Shown here in pieces: positions 10,038 through 17,708 of a stretch of 64,000 bases of DNA (position 1 is the first letter of the stretch; the number at the start of each line of letters is the position of its first letter). Location of the stretch: positions 62,001 through 126,000 of the forward strand of contig JAPOWH010000003.1 of NCBI GenBank assembly GCA_026707735.1, given 5' to 3'. This DNA is from Gammaproteobacteria bacterium. GTDB taxonomy: Bacteria; Pseudomonadota; Gammaproteobacteria; Pseudomonadales; Azotimanducaceae. Made by a program: the position numbers and the translations under genes. The notes beneath the pieces were generated by a model. The model worked only from the letters and a program-made list of their open reading frames with translations, was not told the DNA's origin and searched no databases.

Positions 10038-12116
10038 ATGAATGCAGTAGCGTCTGGGCGTGTACGTTCAATCGGTTTGGTAACGGTAGGGGTCGTAGTT
10101 GGGGCTTCACTGTCGGCTTTTGTATTCATTGCTCTATTGAACGGCAAGGATCAAACACAAGATCAATCAGTTCGAGAAGGGGGTCTTGGCACTGAAAGTT
10201 CGACAGAATCAAGTGTCGTGGGCGATTCTGCTGTGGGTTCACTCAGTGGGCCGAATTCAGAACCAATAGCAAACTTGAGTGACATCTCTCGTCATTCGAG
10301 CGATTCTGATAGGAAAGTGTTGCTCCATAGTCTCGTTGCGAGGGCAAACGAGGCACAACTCTCTGACTTGTTGGGGCAACTTGACAGCATAGGATCCGCC
10401 AATATGCATGAAGTCGCGGAGACAACACTTGTTCAACGATTGGCTTCACTGAATCCAAAACGCGCGATGACTTACGTGAATGAGCAACCGGGGCTGCGAC
10501 GTGACCAATTGACATCGACCGTGTTCGGTGAGTGGGCGTCTACAAACTTGGACGAGGCTGTAGCACATGCCGGATCAGTGGAGGAATCGCAAAAGCTTGC
10601 GGCGTTGCGAGGTATTCTCAATACACGTGACGACTTGTCGGAAGGTCTTCAACGCCAGATTGCGAAGCAGCTTGGAAACGAGCAATACGCTTTGGATCTG
10701 CGAGACGATGCAGTTGCTTCCACATCCATCGACAATCCCGTCGCTGCGTGGAATGCACTGATTAACGATGGTCACGAAGACATTGCACAGTTGGGAACGT
10801 TATTGCAAGTTGCTGAGGCACTGGTGGACAAGGAAGGGGTTCGAGCCCTCAACCAGATCAATGACTCAAACATTGAGAAAAGCACTCGAAACGCCATCCT
10901 CCTCTCTGTGTTGCACAATGCGGCTCAGAGAGATCCTCAAGGTGCTTTCCAGGAAGCGATGTTCCTTGATCGCGATGCTCAAGAAATTGCCCTCCCAGCT
11001 ATCGTAAGAGTTTGGGCTGGATTGGATCCATTGGTCGCCTTCAATGCCGTTTCGAATCTCAACAAGAGCAGCGTGCGCTCGAGTCTGCTGGAAACCCTAA
11101 TAGCAGCATGGGCAGAAAACGACCCCCAAGGTGTGTTTGACAATCTCGAACTCTTGCCCGAGAAATTGCGCGAAAAAGGTGAAGAACAGGCGATGCTAGC
11201 GATTGCGCGCTCCTCACCGGCGGACGCAATTCAGTTCTTGTCCACATTGGAGGACTCAAAGCAAAAGCGCGAACTTGCCAAAACAATCGCTACAAATTGG
11301 GCACAGATAGATGTTTACGAAGCACTGGATTGGGCAACCTCCTCGCAATTATCTGATGAGCGAACTCGGCACGATGTACTTGCCATTATTTTGCGAGAGC
11401 TTGCTGCCAAGGATCCCGAATTGGCATTTCAAACTGCGTTGATTCAGCCCATGGGCAGTGATGCACGTGGTCGCGAGCGAGGATTGGAAGCGGATGTTGT
11501 TGCTCAAATCGCGAGAGTTGACATAAACAAAGCGCTTGAAATGTTGTCTCTAGTGCGCGACGGCTACACACTTCTTGAGGCGTACAGGTCCGTCGGCAAA
11601 GAGCTAGTTCTGGTTGGTGAGTATGATCGCGCGCTCCAACTCGGAGAGCAATTGCCCGAAGACTCACAAAGCAGCTACTTCAACACTGTTCTAAACCTGT
11701 GGGCTAAAGAGGAACCAGAAGTAATGTTCGATTCGATAGCGAGTATTTCAACTCCTGAACTACGTACACAAGCTGCAATGAACCTGTTGACGCACAATGC
11801 GCTACATGCACAGATACTTGACGATGAACAACTAAAGCAGCTTACCAGCTACCTAGGAGGAGGGTCATTCATCCAATTTAGTGACGGCGATGTAATGGTT
11901 ACAAGTCGCACAATAACACCAGACGAACTGTCTAGTCTATCGGTGAGAGAAACCCCTAGGCCCATAGACACGGAAGCAATAGGGAGAGAACTCGAAAAAG
12001 CACTTGAAAGTGCTATAGGCAACGCACTCAGTGGTGCAATTGGCGACGGCGAAGCCACAGTCGTCAAACGGGTCGAGGTAAACACGGTAAAACAGGAAGA
12101 AGAGGATTCTGAATAA
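10038..12116 (+). CDS. Membrane-anchored WAxxDP helical-repeat protein, paralogue 1
   Basis: 692 residues of unknown function. One membrane helix (about 12-34) is followed by a Ser/Gly-rich acidic stalk, then the conserved entry motif D-I-S-R-H-S-S. About eight alpha-helical repeats follow, each centred on W-A-x-x-D/E-P-x-x-A (for example V-W-A-G-L-D-P-L-V-A-F, A-W-A-E-N-D-P-Q-G-V-F, L-W-A-K-E-E-P-E-V-M-F). The C-terminus carries S-F-I-Q-F-S-D-G-D-V-M-V-T and an acidic tail. Two full-length paralogues lie at 47295 and 52979. The predicted topology is N-in with the repeats in the periplasm. It lies downstream of a TlpA-ABC ATPase-permease set on the same strand. A scaffold or adaptor role is only a guess. 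Confidence 0.85.
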   Translation: MNAVASGRVRSIGLVTVGVVVGASLSAFVFIALLNGKDQTQDQSVREGGLGTESSTESSVVGDSAVGSLSGPNSEPIANLSDISRHSSDSDRKVLLHSLVARANEAQLSDLLGQLDSIGSANMHEVAETTLVQRLASLNPKRAMTYVNEQPGLRRDQLTSTVFGEWASTNLDEAVAHAGSVEESQKLAALRGILNTRDDLSEGLQRQIAKQLGNEQYALDLRDDAVASTSIDNPVAAWNALINDGHEDIAQLGTLLQVAEALVDKEGVRALNQINDSNIEKSTRNAILLSVLHNAAQRDPQGAFQEAMFLDRDAQEIALPAIVRVWAGLDPLVAFNAVSNLNKSSVRSSLLETLIAAWAENDPQGVFDNLELLPEKLREKGEEQAMLAIARSSPADAIQFLSTLEDSKQKRELAKTIATNWAQIDVYEALDWATSSQLSDERTRHDVLAIILRELAAKDPELAFQTALIQPMGSDARGRERGLEADVVAQIARVDINKALEMLSLVRDGYTLLEAYRSVGKELVLVGEYDRALQLGEQLPEDSQSSYFNTVLNLWAKEEPEVMFDSIASISTPELRTQAAMNLLTHNALHAQILDDEQLKQLTSYLGGGSFIQFSDGDVMVTSRTITPDELSSLSVRETPRPIDTEAIGRELEKALESAIGNALSGAIGDGEATVVKRVEVNTVKQEEEDSE

Positions 12117-12142
12117 CAGGAATCCTCGATTGACGTCCCTCG

Positions 12143-12181
12143 GACCGGGCGAGCCGACATTGATTGGTGGCGAGCCCGGTC
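12143..12181 (+). terminator. Probable terminator after helical-repeat gene 1
   Basis: GACCGGGC (12143-12150) pairs with GCCCGGTC (12174-12181), an 8-bp GC-rich stem with a 23-base loop, followed by a weak T-containing tail (TATTTCC). It begins 26 bases after the stop codon. Confidence 0.5.
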
Positions 12182-12196
12182 TATTTCCTGCTAAGC

Positions 12197-12231
12197 ACCT
12201 GACCCACTAGTTCGTAACGAAAGGATCAGGT
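12197..12231. other. Stem-loop
   Basis: ACCTGA (12197-12202) pairs with TCAGGT (12226-12231). Inner pairs CC/GG and TTCG/CGAA lead to a TAA loop. It may be a second terminator or part of the structured RNA region that follows. Confidence 0.35.
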
Positions 12232-12290
12232 TTAGTTCGCATTTTCAATCAATGCAATTGAATGTGTGAATCAGTTAAGTCTCACAGCGA

Positions 12291-12399
12291 GAGCAGTGCT
12301 ATACTCCTAGCGTAGCCTTGCCAATGTGCGATGGCTGCACCCGAAGGGGCGGTGAGACCGAAAAGGTTTCAGCGCCTCTTACGGTATATAGCACTCTTC
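12291..12399 (+). ncRNA. Candidate structured RNA (three-way junction)
   Basis: About 109 bases fold into a three-way junction by inspection. The closing helix pairs 12295-12303 (AGTGCTATA) with 12387-12395 (TATAGCACT), nine Watson-Crick pairs, extended beyond one mismatch. Hairpin A pairs 12312-12317 (GTAGCC) with 12333-12338 (GGCTGC). Hairpin B pairs GGGGCG and TGAGACC (12346-12359) with GGTTTCA and CGCCTC (12365-12378), 13 pairs with one G-G mismatch and a GAAAA loop. It matches no RNA class I could recall (tRNA, 4.5S, 6S, 5S, common riboswitches). It could be a free RNA or the leader of the hydrolase gene at 12556. The strand is assigned from that neighbour. Confidence 0.35.
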
Positions 12400-12555
12400 C
12401 ACGAGACAAAACACGAGAATTACCCTAAAAGTATCAATTTTGCGTGGCACAGCAGTCTGGGCAAAAGTGCACTGAACAATTGAAAGTTCGATCCAAATTG
12501 ACCAAATTGTTATGCCTATTACGAGGGTGAGGCTGCACCACATGCGCAATCAGAC

Positions 12556-13479
12556 ATGAAGTGGAAAGTTCCAGAACCTCTAGCCGTGGGCCAGGCGAGG
12601 ATGGACGATGGCTCAATAATCATGCTCCGACGCCACGGCAATCCCAACGGAATCCGCCTCGTCTTGAGTCACGCCAACGGTTTTGCCGCAGACGCCTACT
12701 ATCCGTTCTGGTCGTTGCTAGTTGACAGGTTCGACATCGTTCTATTCGACCTGCGCAACCACGGTTGGAACGCTGTAGGTCCAAAGGATTCTCACTCGAT
12801 TCCAACACTTATCAGCGACATGGCGAGAGTGGCAATTGAAATCGAGAGATGCTTTGACTCAAAGCCAGCTATTGGCGTATTCCATTCGGTATCTGGCCAG
12901 TCCGCGATGATAGAGGCCTGCTCAGGAGAAGGCTCCTTTGCAGGATTGGTGCTGTTTGACCCATTTATCTGTCCGCCAGGCTGCAATCCCGTTCACAAAG
13001 AACGCCTGATGAACACGATGCAAGGAATGGTTGAAGTGGCGTTACGCCGCCGTAGCTCATTCGAGTCGTGGCAATCATTCGCGGAGAGGTTGAGTAGCGC
13101 ACCAGCATTTCAATTGTTGCGACCTGGAGTTGCGGAGCTCATTGCACAGACCACAACTCGACGGATAGAAGACGGCATGACATGTACGTTGCGGTGTCCG
13201 CCGGAGTACGAAGCACGTATTGCCGAGCAGGGCTTTCGGTATTCGTCCAAGGTCGACATTGAAGCGCTAAAGTGTCCAGTGAAAGTGATCGGTAGTGACC
13301 CAGTCGTCCCAAACTCGTTCTTGCCAACGGTAGCAATGGACGAAATACTTGCTCTAAACTACGACTTTATTCCTGATACCACCCACTTTCTTCAGCTTGA
13401 GGAACCTGAGGAGTGTGTCTCGGCATTGCTGGACTTTATTGGACAAAGCAGGATGGCTGATATTGCAGGTCCAACATAA
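12556..13479 (+). CDS. Alpha/beta-hydrolase fold protein
   Basis: 307 residues with no signal peptide. The fold is seen from L-S-H-A-N-G-F (oxyanion region, about 36-42), D-L-R-N-H-G-W (the D-x-R-x-H-G strand) and the C-terminal D-T-T-H-F-L-Q-L-E-E-P-E with the catalytic His. The nucleophile elbow is H-S-V-S-G in place of the usual G-H-S-x-G-G, so Ser is present but the first elbow glycine is Phe. The acid may lie in the G-S-D-P-V-V segment. It could be an esterase or a C-C or C-Cl hydrolase; the substrate is unknown. It is flanked by the structured-RNA region on the left and the methyltransferase on the right. Confidence 0.8.
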   Translation: MKWKVPEPLAVGQARMDDGSIIMLRRHGNPNGIRLVLSHANGFAADAYYPFWSLLVDRFDIVLFDLRNHGWNAVGPKDSHSIPTLISDMARVAIEIERCFDSKPAIGVFHSVSGQSAMIEACSGEGSFAGLVLFDPFICPPGCNPVHKERLMNTMQGMVEVALRRRSSFESWQSFAERLSSAPAFQLLRPGVAELIAQTTTRRIEDGMTCTLRCPPEYEARIAEQGFRYSSKVDIEALKCPVKVIGSDPVVPNSFLPTVAMDEILALNYDFIPDTTHFLQLEEPEECVSALLDFIGQSRMADIAGPT

Positions 13480-13735
13480 GTGGCAAACTCCTTAGAGTTT
13501 CCAAACTGTGCGGACAGAGTCGCCAAGTTTTTTCTTAAATTACACAATCCGCGGAGATAACTTTGCACTCTGCGGGTTCGTAACAGCAGTTGGGGGAGAC
13601 AATTTCTGCGTACAACGAAACTGGCTAAAACAATTGGTTCTTACATTGGGTCTATACTCTGATCGACGTGTTTGGCCACTAGTTGATCATGTTGATTAGC
13701 GCATTTGGTGGATTGGAAGTAATAGTCTGATTAAC

Positions 13736-14584
13736 TTGCAAGGCGGTCGATCGCAAACAACCGATTCGAGTGCTAGTTTGTTTGAAGGGGAAGAATTCGG
13801 CGATTCTCTCAAAGGAGAAAATCGCATCTTCAGCGGCGATGTGTTTGAGCTAGTCCCTTCATTGTGTGATGAGAGCTTAGATTTAATTGTCTGTGACGGG
13901 CCCTACGGGGTGACTACCAATGGCTGGGACAAAGTTGCTGATATACAAGAGTACAACCTTAGGCTTCTCCAGCTGTTCTCTACAAAGCTTAAGGAAGGCG
14001 GGGCGCTCTACCTTTTTGGCAAGCAGGACTGTATTGACTTCATAGACTACAGACCGTATCTGAACCTCAAAACAAAGATTGTCTGGTATCAACCTAGCAG
14101 GCTGGCGCAAGGCCGGTCAACTTTCACTAACAACTACGACATCATTTGCTACTTCATAAAGGGGAAAAAGCCCAAATCATTCAATCTCGACGCCATCAGG
14201 GTCCCACAGCTTGTTGAGCTTGAACACAGATTGCGATGCGAAAACGTTCCATCGGTTTTAAACGGAAAGTTCGGCAAGACGAAATTCAATGGAATAGGCA
14301 AGAATCCAGGCGATGTCTGGGGCGACATCAAGCAGCTTACCTATCGATCTAGAGAACTCGTGAGTCGTGAAGTGCTAAACACAATTCAGAAACCCGAAAA
14401 GTTGATTGAGCGATTGATCTTGGCCAGCTCAGATAAGGGAGACCTCGTGTTGGACGCGTTCTCGGGAGTTGGAACATGCTCTGCCGTATGTAAACGTCTA
14501 GGCAGGAAGTCTATTGGGATAGAAATTGACAAGAGTTTTGTGGAGACGGCACGGAAACGCGTTGCGAATACACAAATCCAATAA
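13736..14584 (+). CDS. DNA methyltransferase, beta-type N6-adenine/N4-cytosine
   Basis: 282 residues. The catalytic motif IV is D-G-P-Y-G (54-58, a variant of DPPY/DLPYG) followed by T-T-N-G-W-D, as in phage-type adenine methylases. The S-adenosylmethionine motif I is D-A-F-S-G-V-G-T from residue 240. The order IV then I marks the beta class. Lysine-rich sequence in between is probably the target-recognition region. The start is uncertain: TTG at 13736 is the first available, and there is no nearby ATG. No restriction endonuclease is adjacent, so it may be a solitary methylase. It is convergent with the AbiEii-like pair. Confidence 0.85.
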   Translation: MQGGRSQTTDSSASLFEGEEFGDSLKGENRIFSGDVFELVPSLCDESLDLIVCDGPYGVTTNGWDKVADIQEYNLRLLQLFSTKLKEGGALYLFGKQDCIDFIDYRPYLNLKTKIVWYQPSRLAQGRSTFTNNYDIICYFIKGKKPKSFNLDAIRVPQLVELEHRLRCENVPSVLNGKFGKTKFNGIGKNPGDVWGDIKQLTYRSRELVSREVLNTIQKPEKLIERLILASSDKGDLVLDAFSGVGTCSAVCKRLGRKSIGIEIDKSFVETARKRVANTQIQ

Positions 14585-14658
14585 ATGTGCCGCCCCTAAC
14601 CCTAGCCAGTATTTGTTGTGAAAACAACCGCCGAGGCGACTCTGAGGTCTAATCGATG

Positions 14659-15033
14659 CTAGGGGCCAATGAACTGATTCAGGAAACGAATCATGTCGCT
14701 TCGAATCAATCCGTGTGCTCGCACATGTTCTGAGATTCGTATGAGTGGAATCCCACAACACCCCACTAGCCAGCCCGTATGCGCCATCGACAGCGAACCG
14801 AGAAACCAGCGAATGGTGTTTGCAGCAGGATCCTGCAGATCCGGTTTCTTCATCAGCGCATCATAGACGTCTTCAGAATTGGCAGGGTTGTTCATACCGG
14901 CACACTGCTTCTTGACAAGCATGTCGAAAACAATCATGCCGTTTGGGTATAGCGGGAGACTCCTGCTAGTTCTAGGATTTGCTTCAAAAGCAGTTGCAGG
15001 TGCAAGTCCCAGGATCTCCCCTAGTGCTCTCAC
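14659..15033 (-). CDS. Small protein of unknown function downstream of AbiEii-like gene
   Basis: 124 residues, not recognised. It is mixed alpha-helical with two cysteines in G-C-C-G-I-P, no signal peptide and no obvious membrane helix. It starts with GTG overlapping the stop of the AbiEii-like gene (GTGA, 4 bases), so it is translationally coupled and probably works with it. In AbiE systems the antitoxin AbiEi usually precedes the toxin and has a winged helix; this protein is downstream and shows no such motif, so it should not be called AbiEi. Confidence 0.6.
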   Translation of the reverse strand: MRALGEILGLAPATAFEANPRTSRSLPLYPNGMIVFDMLVKKQCAGMNNPANSEDVYDALMKKPDLQDPAANTIRWFLGSLSMAHTGWLVGCCGIPLIRISEHVRAHGLIRSDMIRFLNQFIGP

Positions 15034-15716
15034 TGATCCAGCTCCAACGATGCTTTCCCAATGCTATCGCGTACTCTGGATATAAGTTCGCGTTCGACTA
15101 CGTGTTCGCTAACTCCAACTAAAGGTTTGTCGGTTTTGGCAAGTTGATTTGGGGAAAGAATCGAGAGCAGGGCGCAAATGGATGAAGACGTTCGTGGGCC
15201 AGCGAAGCGGACTGCGTCTAGAAATTCGCTTTCAGCGTACCGGGTAGCACAGTAGAGATCCCAAAGATCCCTGATTTCGAAAATATTGGCCCCGCCCATA
15301 CGGTAAGCAAGCTTTTGCGCAAGAATCGACGAAGTGTAGTCGGTTCCGATCTTGGTGCGCGGTACCACAAAATCGTGTCTTATCTTCTTCACAGATGCTA
15401 CGGGAAGTAGGCTAACTTCCACTCCTGCACACTCGAGATACGTCGCATTTGCATCTACCCATGAACGAGATGGGTCAACTCCCTCTAGTTGTAGTAGCGA
15501 CTGTTCCAATTGGCACCGGCGATCGAACATGACAGCGTTGTAGGATTGCGGTTCAACAAACAACTCGATGCTGGTCGACTCGCGATGGTCCCACCTAGCC
15601 TGTAGGACGGATCCCCCTCCCAATCTCAATGAAGTTGGAGAAAATGTCTGTATGAGTGAGGATTCGATTCGTTGGATCAGACGGGCGATGCCTTGAGGAA
15701 AATTTGGCTCGTCCAT
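15030..15716 (-). CDS. AbiEii-like nucleotidyltransferase-fold protein, degenerate active site
   Basis: 228 residues. The fold signature is L-G-G-G-S-V-L-Q-A-R (32-41), then H-R-E-S-T-S-I-E-L-F (44-53), matching the AbiEii/DUF1814 pattern G-G-x-x-L-x-x-R and H-R-x-S-x-D-I-D-L-F. A later I-L-A-Q-K-L-A-Y-R (131-139) and I-R-D-L-W-D-L also fit. The first catalytic Asp is Ser (S49) and the second is Glu (E51), so nucleotidyl transfer may be lost or altered. AbiEii proteins are toxins in phage-defence or toxin-antitoxin systems. Its promoter suggests a leaderless transcript. The next gene overlaps by 4 bases. Confidence 0.65.
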   Translation of the reverse strand: MDEPNFPQGIARLIQRIESSLIQTFSPTSLRLGGGSVLQARWDHRESTSIELFVEPQSYNAVMFDRRCQLEQSLLQLEGVDPSRSWVDANATYLECAGVEVSLLPVASVKKIRHDFVVPRTKIGTDYTSSILAQKLAYRMGGANIFEIRDLWDLYCATRYAESEFLDAVRFAGPRTSSSICALLSILSPNQLAKTDKPLVGVSEHVVERELISRVRDSIGKASLELDQ

Positions 15717-16096
15717 AAAATAATTATACTACTATTTTCTTACTATGTGTACTACTTTGGATCAGTTATGCTCTCTGGCCATTTTTTGGGCTAGAGATTG
15801 GACTCGACGTTGAACGGCTCTTGAGACTTGGCACTACTGATGACCTGGAAATTCGCCGGTTTAAAGGCGAAAATTACAGCCTCAAGCTCAAAATGCAGAT
15901 GGAATAGTGAAGACATCTGAGCCCCGGCAACTAGCAAATCGCTATCATATGTGCCTTGGTTGGTGCCCATAAAGTTTTTTCAAACACTAGGCAATAGTCT
16001 TGAAGTTGGGTACCGCGCACAAAGCCGATTTGTCCAACTCCACATACCAATGGGACAGGCTACATCTGTAGGAAACAAACACTTCTAGGAGCAGAT
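15717..16096. other. Divergent intergenic region
   Basis: About 380 bases between the AbiEii-like gene and the SDR gene. It holds the leaderless promoter at the left edge. An open frame on the plus strand (15791-15907) looks coding-like but lacks a start codon. Nothing else was recognised. Confidence 0.55.
15723..15751 (-). promoter_or_regulatory. Sigma-70 promoter giving a leaderless AbiEii-like mRNA
   Basis: On the minus strand a minus 35 TACACA (15751-15746, four of six matches) and a perfect minus 10 TATAAT (15728-15723) are 17 bases apart. Only six bases separate the minus 10 from the ATG at 15716, so transcription should begin at or within a base or two of the start codon. Confidence 0.6.
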
Positions 16097-16987
16097 ATGA
16101 GCGATTTTGAGGGAAAGGTTGCAATTGTCACAGGTGCCGGTGGCGGTTTGGGTCGCTGCCACGCGTTGGCATTTGCCGAACGAGGTGCCAAAGTGGTGGT
16201 GAACGATTTAGGCGGTAGTGTTCACGGGGATGGAAGCGGCGACATGGCTGATGCTGTAGCCGACGAAATCAAAGCAGCTGGAGGAGTTGCGATTGCCAAC
16301 AAGGCGTCGGTCACGGAGCGAGACGGAGCGAAGAGCATCGTAGACGATGCGGTAAACGCATTTGGAACCGTAGACATCTTGGTTAACAACGCGGGAATTT
16401 TGCGTGACAAATCGTTCAAGAACATGACCTTGGACGAATTCGATTTGGTGCTGGACGTGCACCTTCGAGGCACCGCTTACGTAACGAAATTTGCTTGGCC
16501 CATCATGTATGACAAGAACTGGGGCCGGATCGTGCTTACAAGCTCGACATCCGGAATCTTTGGAAACTTCGGCCAGTCCAACTATGGAGCTGCGAAAATG
16601 GGCATGCTCGGATTGATGAACGTTCTTGCGATCGAGGGCGCATCGCACAACGTGCGCGTCAACTGTCTCTCTCCTGCCGCAGCCACTCGCATGACAGCGA
16701 GCGTGCCGGGCTCCCAATTCGACGCTTCGAATCCTCCTCCTGGAATGAATCCTGCGCTGGTTACGCCCGCTGTTTTGTACCTATGCAGCGAAGATGCTCC
16801 GTCGGCGACGACGGTTCACGCGGCAGGTGGACGGTATTCACGCATTCAAACCTTCACGAATGAGGGCATCTCGCTTGGTGTAGAAGCGAATTACGAAGAC
16901 ATGATGGATCGTATCAACGAAGTCATGGACATGTCTCAAGCGACTCCTTTGGATCCTCTCAATCGGAGACGACGAAGAGCAAGCTAG
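16097..16987 (+). CDS. Short-chain dehydrogenase, HSD17B4-like
   Basis: 296 residues. The Rossmann motif is T-G-A-G-G-G-L-G (12-19), with N-D-L-G-G, N-N-A-G (97-100), catalytic S150 in T-S-S-T-S-G, and Y163-x-x-x-K167. The opening and the V-V-V-N-D-L-G-G segment resemble the (3R)-hydroxyacyl-CoA dehydrogenase domain of the peroxisomal multifunctional enzyme (HSD17B4), so the likely reaction is NAD-linked oxidation of a 3-hydroxyacyl-CoA. It is cytoplasmic and followed on the same strand by two DsbA/HCCA-isomerase-like genes, with crotonases on the opposite strand. This points to a side-chain or fatty-acid oxidation cluster. Confidence 0.85.
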   Translation: MSDFEGKVAIVTGAGGGLGRCHALAFAERGAKVVVNDLGGSVHGDGSGDMADAVADEIKAAGGVAIANKASVTERDGAKSIVDDAVNAFGTVDILVNNAGILRDKSFKNMTLDEFDLVLDVHLRGTAYVTKFAWPIMYDKNWGRIVLTSSTSGIFGNFGQSNYGAAKMGMLGLMNVLAIEGASHNVRVNCLSPAAATRMTASVPGSQFDASNPPPGMNPALVTPAVLYLCSEDAPSATTVHAAGGRYSRIQTFTNEGISLGVEANYEDMMDRINEVMDMSQATPLDPLNRRRRRAS

Positions 16988-17021
16988 CACCAAATCCAAT
17001 AGCTTCTCTTGTTCTTGCAGG

Positions 17022-17708
17022 GTGAACCCTCTTCAGTCTGACAGTCGGCTTATTCTCTACTTGGACGTCAAGAGTCCCTATGCCTACCTAGCAAAGGACG
17101 AGGCAAAGGAACTTGAACGGATGTTCGACATCAATATCGATTGGCGTCCGCTCACGCTAAATATTCCCAGTTTTCTGGGTTCAGCACGAGTGAATGAGCA
17201 TAGGGAGGTAGTGGAAGAAAACCGCACTCCACGCCAGTGGCAAGCCGTTCGGTACGCCTACTACGATGTCAAGAGATATGCACGACTTCGGGAAACTTTG
17301 GTGTATGGACCAAGAAAGGTGTGGGACACGACCAACGCACATCTCGGTTGGCTCTATGCGAGACAACAGAGTCGAAATTGCCTGATGAACTACCTGGACG
17401 ATGTGTATGAGAGGTTTTGGAAACGGGACTTCGACCCAGAAGATCTGAGCCAGGTAGAGTCAGCACTTCAGAACGCAGGATGCGAAACCGGTGATTTCTC
17501 GGAATACGCCGCGACAGAAGGCCGGGACCGTCTTGAGGCGCTTCAAGGTGCACTTCCTGAAGCAGGCATATTTGGAGTTCCAACCTTCGTCGTTGACGGC
17601 GAGGTTTTGTTCGGTCGGGAACATTTGCCACGGATTAACTGGATTCTCAGCGGGCGCAATGGCAAATCACCGGACGTCGCGTACGAGCTACTTGAGCTGA
17701 CCGCTTGA
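17022..17708 (+). CDS. DsbA-fold / 2-hydroxychromene-2-carboxylate isomerase-like protein
   Basis: 228 residues. The opening L-D-V-K-S-P-Y-A-Y-L-A carries the serine found where HCCA isomerases and kappa-class GSTs bind glutathione (family D-x-x-S-P-Y-x-Y-L). A helical insertion follows, and the thioredoxin-like end has G-V-P-T-F-V-V-D-G with the cis-proline and G-R-E-H-L-P. There is no signal peptide, so it is cytoplasmic. The start is GTG at 17022. The related bacterial enzymes isomerise aromatic ring-fission products, but the substrate here is unknown. It overlaps the next, paralogous gene by 4 bases. Confidence 0.8.
   Translation: MNPLQSDSRLILYLDVKSPYAYLAKDEAKELERMFDINIDWRPLTLNIPSFLGSARVNEHREVVEENRTPRQWQAVRYAYYDVKRYARLRETLVYGPRKVWDTTNAHLGWLYARQQSRNCLMNYLDDVYERFWKRDFDPEDLSQVESALQNAGCETGDFSEYAATEGRDRLEALQGALPEAGIFGVPTFVVDGEVLFGREHLPRINWILSGRNGKSPDVAYELLELTA

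Larger units (their letters stand above)
12117..12555. other. Intergenic region holding RNA structures
   Basis: About 440 bases without a credible gene. It contains a terminator-like hairpin, a second stem-loop and the candidate three-way-junction RNA. The last 150 bases before the hydrolase show no clear promoter. Confidence 0.6.

Noticed and set aside
12291-12399. 4.5S, 6S, 5S RNA, glycine riboswitch or hammerhead ribozyme as identity of the structured RNA
   Set aside because: The conserved cores of these RNAs (for example GGAAGGAAGCAGCC of 4.5S, CUGANGA of hammerheads) are absent.
14585-14658. Terminator between the methyltransferase and the small unknown gene
   Set aside because: CCCTAGC/GCTAGGG are 51 bases apart with no T-run, so the hairpin is too weak to call.
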